This document shows, one piece after another, positions 28,024 to 36,903 of a DNA stretch of 64,000 nucleotides. Position numbers and translations under genes: made by a program. The notes under the pieces are model-generated. The model did no database searches. It was not told where the DNA came from and was given only the letters and a program-made list of their open reading frames with translations. Position 1 is the stretch's first letter. Every line of letters begins with the position of its first letter. The stretch is from Sorangium cellulosum (lineage in GTDB: Bacteria; Myxococcota_A; Polyangia; Polyangiales; Polyangiaceae): assembly GCF_004135735.1 (NCBI RefSeq), contig NZ_CP012670.1:6774501-6838500 (forward strand). The letters are read 5' to 3'.

Positions 28024-29592
28024 ATGCGAAACCGACGCTTCCTGGACCTGGGTTTGCGACCTCTCTCCGTTCTCGTCCTCGTCCTGGCCGGGTGCGGCGA
28101 CTCGGATGGTTCCAATGCCCCCGTCGACGCCACGAGCTCCGGGGCTCGGACCTCGACGACCGGCGCCGGCGGCTCGGGCGCGGGCGGCGCGGGCGCCGGC
28201 GGCGCGGACGCTGGCACCGGCGGCGCGGGCGTCGGAGGCGAGGGCGGCGATGGCACCGGCGGCGCGGGGGGCGACGGCGCCGGGGGCGCGGATGGCACCG
28301 GGGGCGCGGATGGCACCGGGGGCGCGGGCGGCGGCGGCGCGCCCGTGGCGGCCTGGGACTGGAACGGCATCGTCGGCACCGGACAGAGCCTGTCGGTCGG
28401 CGCCGAGGGCACGCCGGCGGGCGGGGCGCAGCAGCGCTTCAACAACCTCAAGCTGTCGCTCGGGGCCGCGGGCGTCCCCCCTTTTGACCCGGCGCACGCC
28501 GCGCTGTCGCTCGTGCCGCTCGTCGAGCCCATCCGCGCGTACGCGACGACGTACCCGAGCGCCTATCCGAAGAACATCTACGGCGAGACCCCGCACACGG
28601 CGATGGCGGACCAGATCTCCACGCTCTTCCAGGCGGCCGCGGACGGCGACTACGTCTCCGTGCACACCGTGGTCGGCGAGAGCGGCCAGGCGATGCGCTA
28701 CCTCCGCAAGGGCGCCACCGAGACGGTGAGCGGCAACCAGTCGCAGGGCCGCGCCTTCGCGGCGACGCTGTTCGAGGCCGCGGCGATCAAGCGGCTCGCC
28801 GACGCGGCCGGCAAGACTTACGGCGTCGGCGCCATCGTGATCACGCACGGCGAGGCCGACGCGGGCAGCCCGACGTACGAGGACGAGCTCATCCAGCTCT
28901 GGTCCGACTACAACGAAGACATCCAGAAGATCACCGGGCAGACGCAGAGCATTCCCCTGTTCGTGTCCCAGCAGCACTCGGTGCCCACCGAGGCGGGCTC
29001 GCGGTCGGCGTCGACCCAGGCGCAGTGGCACGCGGGCGTCGAGCGCCCGGGCGACGTCGTCTGCTCCGGCCCGAAGTACCAGTATCCGTACGCGCCCGAC
29101 CACGTCCACCTCACGGCGAAGGGGTACGAGCTGCTCGGCGAGAAGGTCGGGCAGATCTACTTCGAGAAGGTGGCCCGCGGGGGCGACTGGCAGCCGCTCC
29201 AGCCGACGCGGGTCGAGCGCAGCGGCCGGGAGATCACCGTGCATTTCCACGTCCCGGTGCCGCCGCTCGTCTGGGACACCGCGATGCCGGCCCCCCACCA
29301 GACGGCCTACACGGAGTGGAAGGACGGCCGCGGCTTCGAGGTCTGGAGCGGCGACACCCGGATCGCGATCCGCGGGGTGGAGATCGCCGGCAACACGGTC
29401 AAGATCACGTGCGCCGGCGATCTGCCCGCGTCCGGCGTGTGGGTCGGCTATGCGGCGACCTCCGACGGGACGCAGATGGAGGGCGGCACCACGCGCTGGG
29501 GCCTGCTGCGCGACTCGGATCCGTTCGTGGGCTCCGTGACGGGCGTCGCCCAGCCGAACTACGGCGTGGCGTTCGAGATGAGCGTGCCCTGA
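28024..29592 (+). CDS. SGNH-hydrolase lipoprotein, sialate-O-acetylesterase-like
   Basis: 522 residues from ATG 28024. Lipobox VLAGC is followed by a long GAGGADGTGG linker (about 45-112). The catalytic domain starts with GIVGTGQSLSVG (Ser122 in GQS, block I). It continues with VVGESGQAM, ITHGEADAG and DHVHLTAKGYELLGE (Asp359, His362, block V). GQS plus a late DxxH is typical of the SASA/CE6-type esterases. About 140 residues of beta-sandwich follow (TRVERSGREITVHFHVPVPP and later). The likely role is deacetylation of sugars outside the cell. It resembles the GH5-like/CE2-like lipoproteins a few kilobases upstream in design. Confidence 0.75.
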   Translation: MRNRRFLDLGLRPLSVLVLVLAGCGDSDGSNAPVDATSSGARTSTTGAGGSGAGGAGAGGADAGTGGAGVGGEGGDGTGGAGGDGAGGADGTGGADGTGGAGGGGAPVAAWDWNGIVGTGQSLSVGAEGTPAGGAQQRFNNLKLSLGAAGVPPFDPAHAALSLVPLVEPIRAYATTYPSAYPKNIYGETPHTAMADQISTLFQAAADGDYVSVHTVVGESGQAMRYLRKGATETVSGNQSQGRAFAATLFEAAAIKRLADAAGKTYGVGAIVITHGEADAGSPTYEDELIQLWSDYNEDIQKITGQTQSIPLFVSQQHSVPTEAGSRSASTQAQWHAGVERPGDVVCSGPKYQYPYAPDHVHLTAKGYELLGEKVGQIYFEKVARGGDWQPLQPTRVERSGREITVHFHVPVPPLVWDTAMPAPHQTAYTEWKDGRGFEVWSGDTRIAIRGVEIAGNTVKITCAGDLPASGVWVGYAATSDGTQMEGGTTRWGLLRDSDPFVGSVTGVAQPNYGVAFEMSVP

Positions 29593-29638
29593 TCCCTCGA
29601 TCCCTCGGGCGGGCTGCGCCCGGGCGCGGCCCCGCGCC

Positions 29639-30466
29639 TCAGAGCGCGAGCTCGACCTCGTAGCGCTCGAGCCAGTCGTTGAGGGAGAGGGCGCGCTCCA
29701 GGCTCGCCTGGGCGATGTCGTCGAGGCGCGCCCCGCCGTCCGCCGCCACGGCGCGGGCGCGGGGGAGGTCGAGGAGCGGCAGCGCCGGCGCGTCGCCCCG
29801 GGCGAGGAGCCCGGCGAGCCGATCGCAGAGCGCCTGCGCGTAGGCGGGATCCTGGGTCGCGGGGTACGGGCTCTTGCGCCGCTCCAGCACCGAGCGGGGC
29901 AGGAGGCCCGCGGACGCGGCGCGCAGCAGGCTCTTCTCGCGGCCGTCGAACGTCTTCATCGACCAGGGCGTGTTGAACACGTACTCGACGAGCCGGTGAT
30001 CGCAGATCGGGACCCGGACCGCGAGGCCCGTGGCCATGCTCATGCGGTCGTCGCGGTCGAGCAGGAGCGGCAAGAAGCGCGTCAGGTGCAGGTAGCAGAT
30101 CTCGCGCATGCGCCGCTCGTGGCGCATCTCGCGCAGCCCGTCCTCGTCGACCACCGGCGGCGAGGCGAGCGGGTGCTCGAAGAGGGCCTTGGGCTCCGAG
30201 CCGAAGAGCACCCCCGAGCCGGTCGGCTGATAATAGAGCGGCTTGATGCCGAGCCGATCGCGGACGAGCAGGAGCTCCTCCGCGCGCACGTCCCAGAGGG
30301 CGAAGGCGTACATGCCGTTGAGGCGCCGCGGGAACGCTGCGCCCCACGCCAAGAACCCCTCCGCGTCCGGGCCGCGGTTCGCCATCGTGCTCGCCATGCG
30401 CTGGAGGGTCTCGCGCTCCAGCGTCAAATCGCGCCCGAAATCCACCCAGCCAGCGAGACCGCACAT
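29639..30466 (-). CDS. Internally deleted asparagine synthetase-like protein
   Basis: 275 residues where asparagine synthetase (AsnB) has about 600. It begins MCGLAGWVDF with the glutaminase Cys2 and runs through MANRGPDAEGF, then jumps to GMYAFALWDVRAEELLLVRD, RLGIKPLYY and GSEPKAL. The middle of the glutaminase domain (HRRLSIID and NGEIYN blocks) is missing. After VDEDGLREM it jumps again, over the ATP-pyrophosphatase loop (SGGxDSS), to REICYLHLTRFLPLLLDRDD and RMSMATGLAVRVP. Both joins keep the frame. Without the ATP loop it cannot be a normal AsnB. It is either a pseudogene made by two in-frame deletions or a remodelled protein; the first seems likelier. Confidence 0.75.
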   Translation of the reverse strand: MCGLAGWVDFGRDLTLERETLQRMASTMANRGPDAEGFLAWGAAFPRRLNGMYAFALWDVRAEELLLVRDRLGIKPLYYQPTGSGVLFGSEPKALFEHPLASPPVVDEDGLREMRHERRMREICYLHLTRFLPLLLDRDDRMSMATGLAVRVPICDHRLVEYVFNTPWSMKTFDGREKSLLRAASAGLLPRSVLERRKSPYPATQDPAYAQALCDRLAGLLARGDAPALPLLDLPRARAVAADGGARLDDIAQASLERALSLNDWLERYEVELAL

Positions 30467-30729
30467 GGGAGAGCGCCTCCTCGGCCGGTCCGGCGGCGGC
30501 GCCGGTCCGCGCGCCACGCGCCACGGCGCCTTGGTGGTCCGCCGGGGACCTAGGCAACGGGATCTCGCGTCGCAACCGAGGTCAGCGGCGCTCCGCGAGG
30601 CGGCCGAGCCGACCTGGCGTCCTCGCGCTCTCGCGGGAGACGCCCACCGCCGCGCTCCGCTTGGCGCGGTCGCTCCCCGGCGATGCCGGGGCGGTGCGCC
30701 GACCTCGTGATTTGCCGGCGCATCGCGCC

Positions 30730-31854
30730 CTACTTCTGCGTCGCTCCCTTCTTCGGTTCGAGCCAGGGCGCCTCCATCCGCGGCGCCGTCTTGCCCTCCT
30801 TGGTGGGCAGCCTCTTCAGCGCCTCCGGCTGCGCCGTGGGCTTGCGCGGCGGCTCCGCCTTGGGCGCGGGCCGCGGAGACGCTTCGGGCGTGGGCCCGGA
30901 CCGAGGGCTCACGTTCGACCTCTCGCGAAGGACGGGCGCCCGCGTCTTCGGCGTGGGGGCCGGCGCCTTCGGCCCGGGCGCCGAGGTCTCCGGCCCGGGC
31001 GCCGGGGTCTCCGGCCTGGGCGCCGGGCTCTCCGGCCCCGGCGGCGTCTGCAGCGCCTCCTGGGCCCGCGCGCGCGCCGCGGCGATGTCCGGCGCGCCGT
31101 CGCCCGCCGCGTCGAGCCTCGCCGCCTCGTCCAGCCGATCGAGGCACCGGCGCCACGCGGCCTCGTCGCAGGCGCGCAGCGCGTCGACCCGCAGCGCGCG
31201 GGCGCGCTCCAGCGCGTCGCGCGGCGGCTCCTGCTCGAGCGGAGCGGTCGGCGCGGGCTCGGGCAGGGGCGCGATCTCCACCGGCTCGCCCGGCGCGCGC
31301 AGCAGCCGCGCGACGAGGAGCACGAGCAGCGCCAGCGCGGCGACCGCGGCGAGCTCCGCGCGCCATCGCTCGCGCATCCAGCGCCGCATCCGCGACACGC
31401 GCTGCCGCACCCGGGCGGCCGGCATCTGCGCCTCCGCGGCGATGCTCTCCAGCTTCTCCCCCTCCCCTTCGCGCGCCATCCACGACAGCGTCTGCCGGGC
31501 CTCGCGCGTCGCGGACGCCTGCTCTTCCGCCCAGCGCGCCAGCTCGCGCGCCTCGACGGGTGGCGGCCCGGTGGGCACGTCGGGCAGCTCGACCGCGGTC
31601 TCGCGCGACGCGCGCCGGTGGTGGTCCGCCGCCTTGTGGCGCGCGATCCCGAGCAGCCAGCGCCGGAGCTCTGCGGGGTCGCTCGGGCGCGCGGGCGAGG
31701 CGAGCGCGTCGCACAGGACGGTCTGGACCACATCGTCGACCTCGGCGCTGGGCACCCGCCGGCGCACGAACTCCACGAGGGCGCGGCGCAGCGTCGAGTC
31801 CGCCAGGGGGTTCGACGCGCGGGGGGAGTCGTCGGTGGGCATCGGCGTGCTCAT
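30730..31854 (-). CDS. ECF-type sigma factor fused to a membrane anchor and outer tail
   Basis: 374 residues. Residues about 22-85 are sigma region 2 (EVDDVVQTVLCDAL, ELRRWLLGIARHKAADHHRR). Residues about 118-162 hold a region-4 HTH (GEKLESIAAEAQMPAARVRQ). A single helix follows directly (about 167-185, LAAVAALALLVLLVARLL). The rest, about 185 residues, is a helical segment (DALERARALRVDALRACDEA) and a Pro-rich tail with PETPAPGPE repeats. The predicted layout is a sigma domain in the cytoplasm with an exported C-terminus. It might work as a membrane-held transcription factor, perhaps freed by proteolysis. It is divergent from an L,D-transpeptidase gene with 106 bp between starts. Confidence 0.8.
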   Translation of the reverse strand: MSTPMPTDDSPRASNPLADSTLRRALVEFVRRRVPSAEVDDVVQTVLCDALASPARPSDPAELRRWLLGIARHKAADHHRRASRETAVELPDVPTGPPPVEARELARWAEEQASATREARQTLSWMAREGEGEKLESIAAEAQMPAARVRQRVSRMRRWMRERWRAELAAVAALALLVLLVARLLRAPGEPVEIAPLPEPAPTAPLEQEPPRDALERARALRVDALRACDEAAWRRCLDRLDEAARLDAAGDGAPDIAAARARAQEALQTPPGPESPAPRPETPAPGPETSAPGPKAPAPTPKTRAPVLRERSNVSPRSGPTPEASPRPAPKAEPPRKPTAQPEALKRLPTKEGKTAPRMEAPWLEPKKGATQK

Positions 31855-31960
31855 GACCGCTGCATCGCGCGGAGCGCGCGGAGTGTGACGCGAGCGCTCG
31901 AGAATACGCTACGCCTCGCCCGGGCGTCACACTCCGGCGCGGGCTGCCGACCGGGGCAGC

Positions 31961-32545
31961 ATGCGCCTCCACCGCCTCGCTGCCCTCGTCGCGGCGTCCC
32001 TCGCCGCCCTCGTCACCCTCACGACCTCACGCCCGACCACCGGCTCGCCGGGCGGCGCCGGCACCGCCGGCCCTCCGGGACGGACGCCGGCCGCCCCCCG
32101 TCGGCCCCGTGTCACCGAGATCCGGATCGACAAGAGCGACCACACGCTGGAGCTCGTGGCAGGAGACGAGATCCTCAAGACCTACCGTGTCGCCATCGGG
32201 CCGGGCGGCCCGGGGCCGAAGCGCTACGAGGGGGACCGGCGCACCCCGGTCGGGACGTACCGAGTCGCCGGCCGCTTCAAGGGGCAATTCCATCGGTTTC
32301 TCCTCGTCAGCTACCCGAACGAGGAGGACCGGCGGCGCTTCGCCGCGCTGAAGCGTCTCGGCGAGGTCCCGCCCGGCCGCGGCATCGGCCACAGCATCGG
32401 GATTCACGGCGTCGGAGGCCGGCAATCCGCCGGCGTGCACAAGGAGAGCGACTGGACGCTCGGCTGCGTCGCCCTCGACGACGACGAGATCGACGAGATC
32501 GCGCGGCTCACGCCCGACGGGACGCGGATCGTGATCACCGACTGA
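31961..32545 (+). CDS. YkuD-type L,D-transpeptidase
   Basis: 194 residues. An N-terminal signal/anchor (ALVAASLAALVTLTTS) is followed by the catalytic domain from about residue 50 (EIRIDKSDHTLELVAGDEIL). The active site IGIHGVGG (His149) and SDWTLGCVAL (Cys169) fits HxxG...ShGC of the YkuD family. RRTPVGTYRV is the conserved TPxG motif. It cross-links peptidoglycan peptides or attaches proteins to them in the periplasm. The tethered sigma gene on the opposite strand shares its upstream region, so the two may be regulated together. Confidence 0.9.
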   Translation: MRLHRLAALVAASLAALVTLTTSRPTTGSPGGAGTAGPPGRTPAAPRRPRVTEIRIDKSDHTLELVAGDEILKTYRVAIGPGGPGPKRYEGDRRTPVGTYRVAGRFKGQFHRFLLVSYPNEEDRRRFAALKRLGEVPPGRGIGHSIGIHGVGGRQSAGVHKESDWTLGCVALDDDEIDEIARLTPDGTRIVITD

Positions 32546-32864
32546 GATCAGGCCAGGGCGCGACGTCACGCCCCTCGTCGCATTGCCGAGCCTGTAGGAC
32601 AACCGGCGACCAGGCGCCGCGCGCACAAAATATTCCACCACAGCTGTTGCTTTTCTCGAGATCTTTCTTCGAGGAAGCGTGTCACCCGCTGCGGGCTGCG
32701 GCGTATTTCAGGGCACTGCCGGTGGGAGGACGATGATAGATCACGCGACCGGGCGCCTCACACGCCTACCGGGGGGCGCGCATCGCCCGGTCGCGCCCTG
32801 GTGGAGCGTTGCCGCTGGACGCCCTGCGTGCGGACGCGCGGCAGCCATCAGCTCGCCTGGATCT

Positions 32865-33464
32865 ATGAGCATCCGTGCGGAACGAGACGACCTCGACGAG
32901 ATCATGCGGCGGTACGCGCTGGGCGAGGATGACGTCTTCGATCGGCTCTACGCGCTGCTGGCGCCCCGGCTCTACCGTTTCTGCCTGCGTCTCACAGGGG
33001 GTGCTCCCGAGGCCGACGATCTCTTCCAGGAGAGCTTCCTCAGGATTCACCGTGCGCGCTCGTCGTACATGGGCGGGTCCAGCGTGTTCCCCTGGGCGTT
33101 CGCGATCGCGCGCTCGCTCCACCTCGACCGGCTCAGGTACCGACGCCGGCGTCCCGAGGACGTGGCGCCGACCGGTGATCCCGTGGTGCACGGCGTGTCG
33201 TCGGGCTACGCCTCCTGCCCCGAAGCCGAGGTCGGAGCCCATGAGATCCTGAAGATCGTGACCCTCGAGCTGAACAGGATGTCCGAGCTGAGCCGCACCG
33301 CGTACCTCTTGCTGAAGGAGGAGGGCCTCGATGTCTCGGAGGCAGCCGCCGTGCTCGGCACGTCGACGGACGTCGTGAAGCAACGCGCGCATCGCGCCTA
33401 CGATCAGATCCGGGCCGCACTCCGCGCCGCCGGGTGGACGGAGCATTGTCATGGAGCAACGTGA
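32865..33464 (+). CDS. ECF RNA polymerase sigma factor
   Basis: 199 residues from ATG 32865; the frame is open further upstream but without sigma features. Region 2 is DVFDRLYALLAPRLYRFCLR to DDLFQESFLRIHRARSSYMG, with WAFAIARSLHLDRLRYRRRR for promoter opening. Region 4 is SRTAYLLLKEEGLDVSEAAA then LGTSTDVVKQRAHRAY. The next gene, overlapping by 14 bp, is a NrsF-like membrane protein that would hold this sigma factor inactive. The trigger is unknown; envelope or oxidative stress is usual for such pairs. Confidence 0.9.
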   Translation: MSIRAERDDLDEIMRRYALGEDDVFDRLYALLAPRLYRFCLRLTGGAPEADDLFQESFLRIHRARSSYMGGSSVFPWAFAIARSLHLDRLRYRRRRPEDVAPTGDPVVHGVSSGYASCPEAEVGAHEILKIVTLELNRMSELSRTAYLLLKEEGLDVSEAAAVLGTSTDVVKQRAHRAYDQIRAALRAAGWTEHCHGAT

Positions 33465-34167
33465 AATTCCGCCGCGGTTCGCCTCCCCGCCCGCGCCTCC
33501 GGACGCGCTTTACGCGAACATTCGCGCCGCCATCGAGAACACGCCAGCGTCGACCGTCCCCGTCCGCGCTCGGCTCATCGGAGCCGTGGCCGCGATCCCC
33601 GTCGTGATGACGGCCGCGCTCGTCGGGACCGATCATTTCATTGACCAGAGGCCGCTGCGCGCCGACCTCGCGGCGGAATCGCCAGCCCGCCTCGTGGTCG
33701 TGCTGTCCTCGCTCCTGGTGTTCACGCTGCTCACGACGCTCGTCGCCCTGCGGCGGGGCCGGCACGGCCTGGGCTCTGGAGCGAGGCCGCTGGTCGTCGC
33801 AGCCGGGCTCGTCGTGCCGGTGTACGCCTTTTTCACCCTCGCAATACCGCTGCGCTCCGACGATCCCGCGGTGCTGGCGAGCGCGGCGTCTCTCCACCCG
33901 TGGGGCCTCCGGTGCTTCGTCGTGGCCACGCTCGTGGGGCTCTTCGTGCTGGTCGCCTTTGCGAGGGCGCTCCGCTGGTCGGTCCCCGTCGCGAGCGGGC
34001 CTCGGGGGGCTGCGCTCGGCGCATCGGCCGGCGCGTGGGCAGGGCTCAGCGTCTTCCTCCACTGCCCGGCCTTCGAGCCGGCTCATCTGATCATCGGACA
34101 CCTCGTCCCGATCGTGGCGTTCGCCGCGCTCGGAGCCCTCGCCGTTCCTCACGCGCTGCGCCCCTGA
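33451..34167 (+). CDS. NrsF-like anti-sigma factor, multi-pass membrane protein
   Basis: 238 residues with about six hydrophobic helices (VVMTAALVGTDHFI, LVVVLSSLLVFTLLTTLVAL, PLVVAAGLVVPVYAFFTLAI, CFVVATLVGLFVLVAFARAL, and two more at the C-terminus). HPWGLRC and LSVFLHCPAFEPAHL resemble the conserved Cys/His motifs of the NrsF (DUF1109) family. NrsF binds its partner ECF sigma factor. The 14-bp overlap with the sigma gene supports co-translation. The paired cysteines could serve as redox or metal sensors. Confidence 0.8.
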   Translation: MEQREIPPRFASPPAPPDALYANIRAAIENTPASTVPVRARLIGAVAAIPVVMTAALVGTDHFIDQRPLRADLAAESPARLVVVLSSLLVFTLLTTLVALRRGRHGLGSGARPLVVAAGLVVPVYAFFTLAIPLRSDDPAVLASAASLHPWGLRCFVVATLVGLFVLVAFARALRWSVPVASGPRGAALGASAGAWAGLSVFLHCPAFEPAHLIIGHLVPIVAFAALGALAVPHALRP

Positions 34168-34520
34168 GGTCGCGCCGGGGCCACGAGACGGCCAGCGCGG
34201 GCCAGGCGCGCGCCCTTCGGCCCGAACCTCGAAGGGAGGAGGCCGAGCGGCCCTCGGACCCGGACCATGAACGGCTGCGCTCGTACGTTGTCCCCCGGGT
34301 TCGTCCCCGCGGAGCGCTCGAGAAAAAAGAGAGGGCGCGGCGTCACCAGATCCGTCCGGCGACGTATGTACACGTTGACACGGCGATGGATGCCCTGAGA
34401 GGGCCGCGGAGCTCCGCGCGCTCTCCCCATGCCGCGCTCGGCGCGGGCCAACGACGAGAGGAGCCTGCCATGAATGAGTTGCAAGCTACCGGAATCCGCC
34501 GACGCACGCAGGAGGAAGCG
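34168..34520. other. Intergenic region before the SnoaL-like gene
   Basis: About 350 bp without a supported gene. A short frame beginning with ATG 34470 joins the next gene in frame, but the better ribosome site is at the later ATG. No clear promoter was read. Confidence 0.4.
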
Positions 34521-34901
34521 ATGACGACCGAGATCATCGGCGACATCTACGCCCACCTCAGCTGCGGCAACATCGCGGCGATGGTGCAGCGCCTCGATCC
34601 GCAGATCGAGTGGACCCTGGCGGACGGCTTTCCTGGGGGCGGCACCTACCGCACCCGCGACGCGGTGCTCGAGCTGTTCGACGGGCTCGCCGAGACCTGG
34701 GATAACTTGCATGTCATTCCTGCGGAGTTCTTCCTCGCGGGGAACGTGGTCACGGTCCTCGGCCATTACGATGGGGTGAGCCGGAAGACCGGGAAGCGGG
34801 CGGTGGCCCGGTTCGCGCACGTGTGGCGCCTGCAGGATGGCCGTCCGGTGGGGTTCGAGAGCATCGCGGACACCCGCAAGCTCCACGAAGCCATCTCCTG
34901 A
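34521..34901 (+). CDS. SnoaL-like / NTF2-fold protein
   Basis: 126 residues. ATG 34521 was chosen for the CAGGAGGAAGCG site directly before it; ATG 34470 is an in-frame alternative. IYAHLSCGNIAAMVQRLDPQ, IEWTLADGFPGGGTYRTRDA and VTVLGHYDGVSRKTGKRAVA are the helix and strand pattern of SnoaL-like polyketide-cyclase/NTF2 proteins. Such proteins bind or isomerise small molecules. No polyketide genes are nearby, so the ligand is unknown. Confidence 0.78.
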   Translation: MTTEIIGDIYAHLSCGNIAAMVQRLDPQIEWTLADGFPGGGTYRTRDAVLELFDGLAETWDNLHVIPAEFFLAGNVVTVLGHYDGVSRKTGKRAVARFAHVWRLQDGRPVGFESIADTRKLHEAIS

Positions 34902-35282
34902 CAGCGACCATCTCGCGCGGCGACGGGGTGATGCTGTCCAGGTGGCGTCGGGCCTCGGTCGTGTCAGCACCTGACCATCGCGCGAGTCGCACCATGTTCT
35001 TGCTTCCTTTTTCGTAGCACACGAGTGCCGGCGCGGCGGGACGCGCGCTGCGGCAGCGCGCGCCGCTTCAAGGGCACAGCGCGCCTCGACCTGCGGCGCG
35101 GTGAGATCCTGAATCGGACCGCCTCGGCACAGGCTGCCTGGTCGGTCTCGTGACCCCGGTGTCGTCGGCCCCCTCCCTGCTTTGCCCCGCAAAGTCTCTG
35201 CGACCAGGCGGTGAATCCGCTAGTCTCTGCGCCTTTGCGCGTGCGCGCGCCGACTCACACAAGGTCACGAAGGATACAGGAT
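34902..35282. other. Intergenic region, no supported gene
   Basis: About 380 bp without a coding signal of its own. An upstream in-frame extension of the next gene to 35211 is possible but adds only basic, low-information residues. Confidence 0.4.
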
Positions 35283-36752
35283 ATGGCTCTACGCAACATT
35301 GTAGCTCCGCTCACCACGATGGGTGTGATGTTCCTCGCCGCGTGCGACCCCGGCAATGCGCCTCCGGGTGGCGGTGGCGGCGGTGCGGATGGTGGCGGCG
35401 GCGGCGCGGACGGGGGCGGTGGCGCGGGCGATGGCGGCGGCGGCGGCGGCGCGGACGGGGGCGGCGGCGCGGGCGGCTCGGCCGAGCCGCGGTGTGGGGC
35501 GCCGTCCGGCGAGCCGACGATCCACGAGGGAGACCTGAGCGAAAGCGAGACCTGGACCGCCGCGGGGAGCCCGCACATCGTGAGCTTCCCTGTCCGGCTC
35601 CTCGACGGCGTGACGCTCACGATCGAGCCCTGCGCCGAGGTGCGGCTCGAGGAGGACACCGGGATCGCCGTGACCGGCGAGGGCGCCGAGCTCCGGGCCG
35701 AGGGCACGGAGGCGCGGCCGATCGTGTTCCGCGGCAGCGACGGCGCGCGCTGGAACGACGTGCACGTCGCCTGGCCGGGCAAGGCGACCCTCCGGCACGT
35801 GACCCTGGAGGGCGGCGGCGGGGATCGCTTCCACGAGAACGCGACGCTCTCCGCCTACGGCGTGTCCGTCACGCCCGCGGTGCCGGCCCTCCTCGTCGAT
35901 CACGTGACGGTGCGCGGGTCGCTCGGCGCCGGGGTCCTCCTGATGCGGGCGGCGGCGTTCGCCGAGGGCTCGACGGATCTCACCATCACCGAGAGCGGCA
36001 GCGAGGAGCACCCGTATCCGCTGGAGCTCGGCGAGCAGGCGCTCGGCTCGATCCCGACCGGCGTGTACACCGGCAACCGGAAGGACGAGATCCTCATCCA
36101 GGACGAGGGCGCCAACCAGGCCTCCGGGCTGCAGCAGGACACGACCCTGCGCGACCGCGGCGTGCCCTACCACTTCGGGGACTGGCAGGACGCCCGCTTC
36201 AACATCGGCGGTGGGGGCGAGGACGCCCCCCCGACGACGCTCACCATCGAGCCCGGCGTCACCCTCCGCTTCGAGCCCGGCACCTGGATGCGGATCGAGC
36301 GGTTCACCGGCGAGTTCGCGGCGAGCGGCGCCCTCCGCGCCGTGGGCACGCCGGAGAGGCCGATCGTCTTCACCTCGGCCGCGGAGGCCCCGGCGCCCGG
36401 CGACTGGGGCGGGCTGTGGTTCGGCGGCATCCCGCGCGACGAGAACGTCCTGGAGAACGTCATCATCGAGTACGCGGGCTACGACTGCAGCTGCTCCCTG
36501 CTCACGTGCAACGACATCGAGGAGTTCGAGGGCGCCGTCATCTTCAGCCAGGAGCCGAGCCGCGCGTTCATCCAGCGGTCCACGTTCCGCCACATCGCCG
36601 GCCACGGCGTCACGCGGGGGTGGGTCGGCACGTCGGAGCCCGATTTCGTCACCGGAAACACGTTCGAGGACGTGACCGGCTGCGCGCAGACGCGCCCCTG
36701 GATCGAGGGCCAGCCGTGCTACGACCCGCTGCCCGCCTGCCCGGAAGGGTGA
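35283..36752 (+). CDS. Surface lipoprotein with Gly-rich linker and beta-helix-like domain
   Basis: 489 residues from ATG 35283. Lipobox FLAAC is followed by a GGGGADGGGG linker (about 27-62). The rest is beta-strand-rich with recurring turns (VTLTIEPCAEVRLEEDTGIA, LRAEGTEARPIVFRG, TLTIEPGVTLRFEPGTWMRI, ALRAVGTPERPIVFTS). The repeated phrase AxGTxxRPIVFxS at two sites is typical of right-handed beta-helix surface proteins of myxobacteria. No catalytic motif is seen. The likely role is adhesion or carbohydrate contact at the cell surface. Confidence 0.75.
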   Translation: MALRNIVAPLTTMGVMFLAACDPGNAPPGGGGGGADGGGGGADGGGGAGDGGGGGGADGGGGAGGSAEPRCGAPSGEPTIHEGDLSESETWTAAGSPHIVSFPVRLLDGVTLTIEPCAEVRLEEDTGIAVTGEGAELRAEGTEARPIVFRGSDGARWNDVHVAWPGKATLRHVTLEGGGGDRFHENATLSAYGVSVTPAVPALLVDHVTVRGSLGAGVLLMRAAAFAEGSTDLTITESGSEEHPYPLELGEQALGSIPTGVYTGNRKDEILIQDEGANQASGLQQDTTLRDRGVPYHFGDWQDARFNIGGGGEDAPPTTLTIEPGVTLRFEPGTWMRIERFTGEFAASGALRAVGTPERPIVFTSAAEAPAPGDWGGLWFGGIPRDENVLENVIIEYAGYDCSCSLLTCNDIEEFEGAVIFSQEPSRAFIQRSTFRHIAGHGVTRGWVGTSEPDFVTGNTFEDVTGCAQTRPWIEGQPCYDPLPACPEG

Positions 36753-36846
36753 GCGCGTCCTGCGCGTGAGCGGCGCGCCGCACGCGTGGGCGGCGCGCCG
36801 CGCGCGTGCCTCTGGCCGAGAGCGGGCAATCGCCGCCCCCCACACC

Positions 36847-36875
36847 GCGCAGGCCCCCCTCTCCGGGGCCTGCGC
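36847..36875. terminator. Perfect 11-bp hairpin between convergent genes
   Basis: GCGCAGGCCCC (36847-36857) pairs with GGGGCCTGCGC (36865-36875) over a 7-base loop. It lies between the beta-helix lipoprotein gene (plus) and the PTPS-like gene (minus), so it could end both transcripts. Confidence 0.6.
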
Positions 36876-36903
36876 GCTCGGCGCGGAATCAGAGGATCAG
36901 GGG

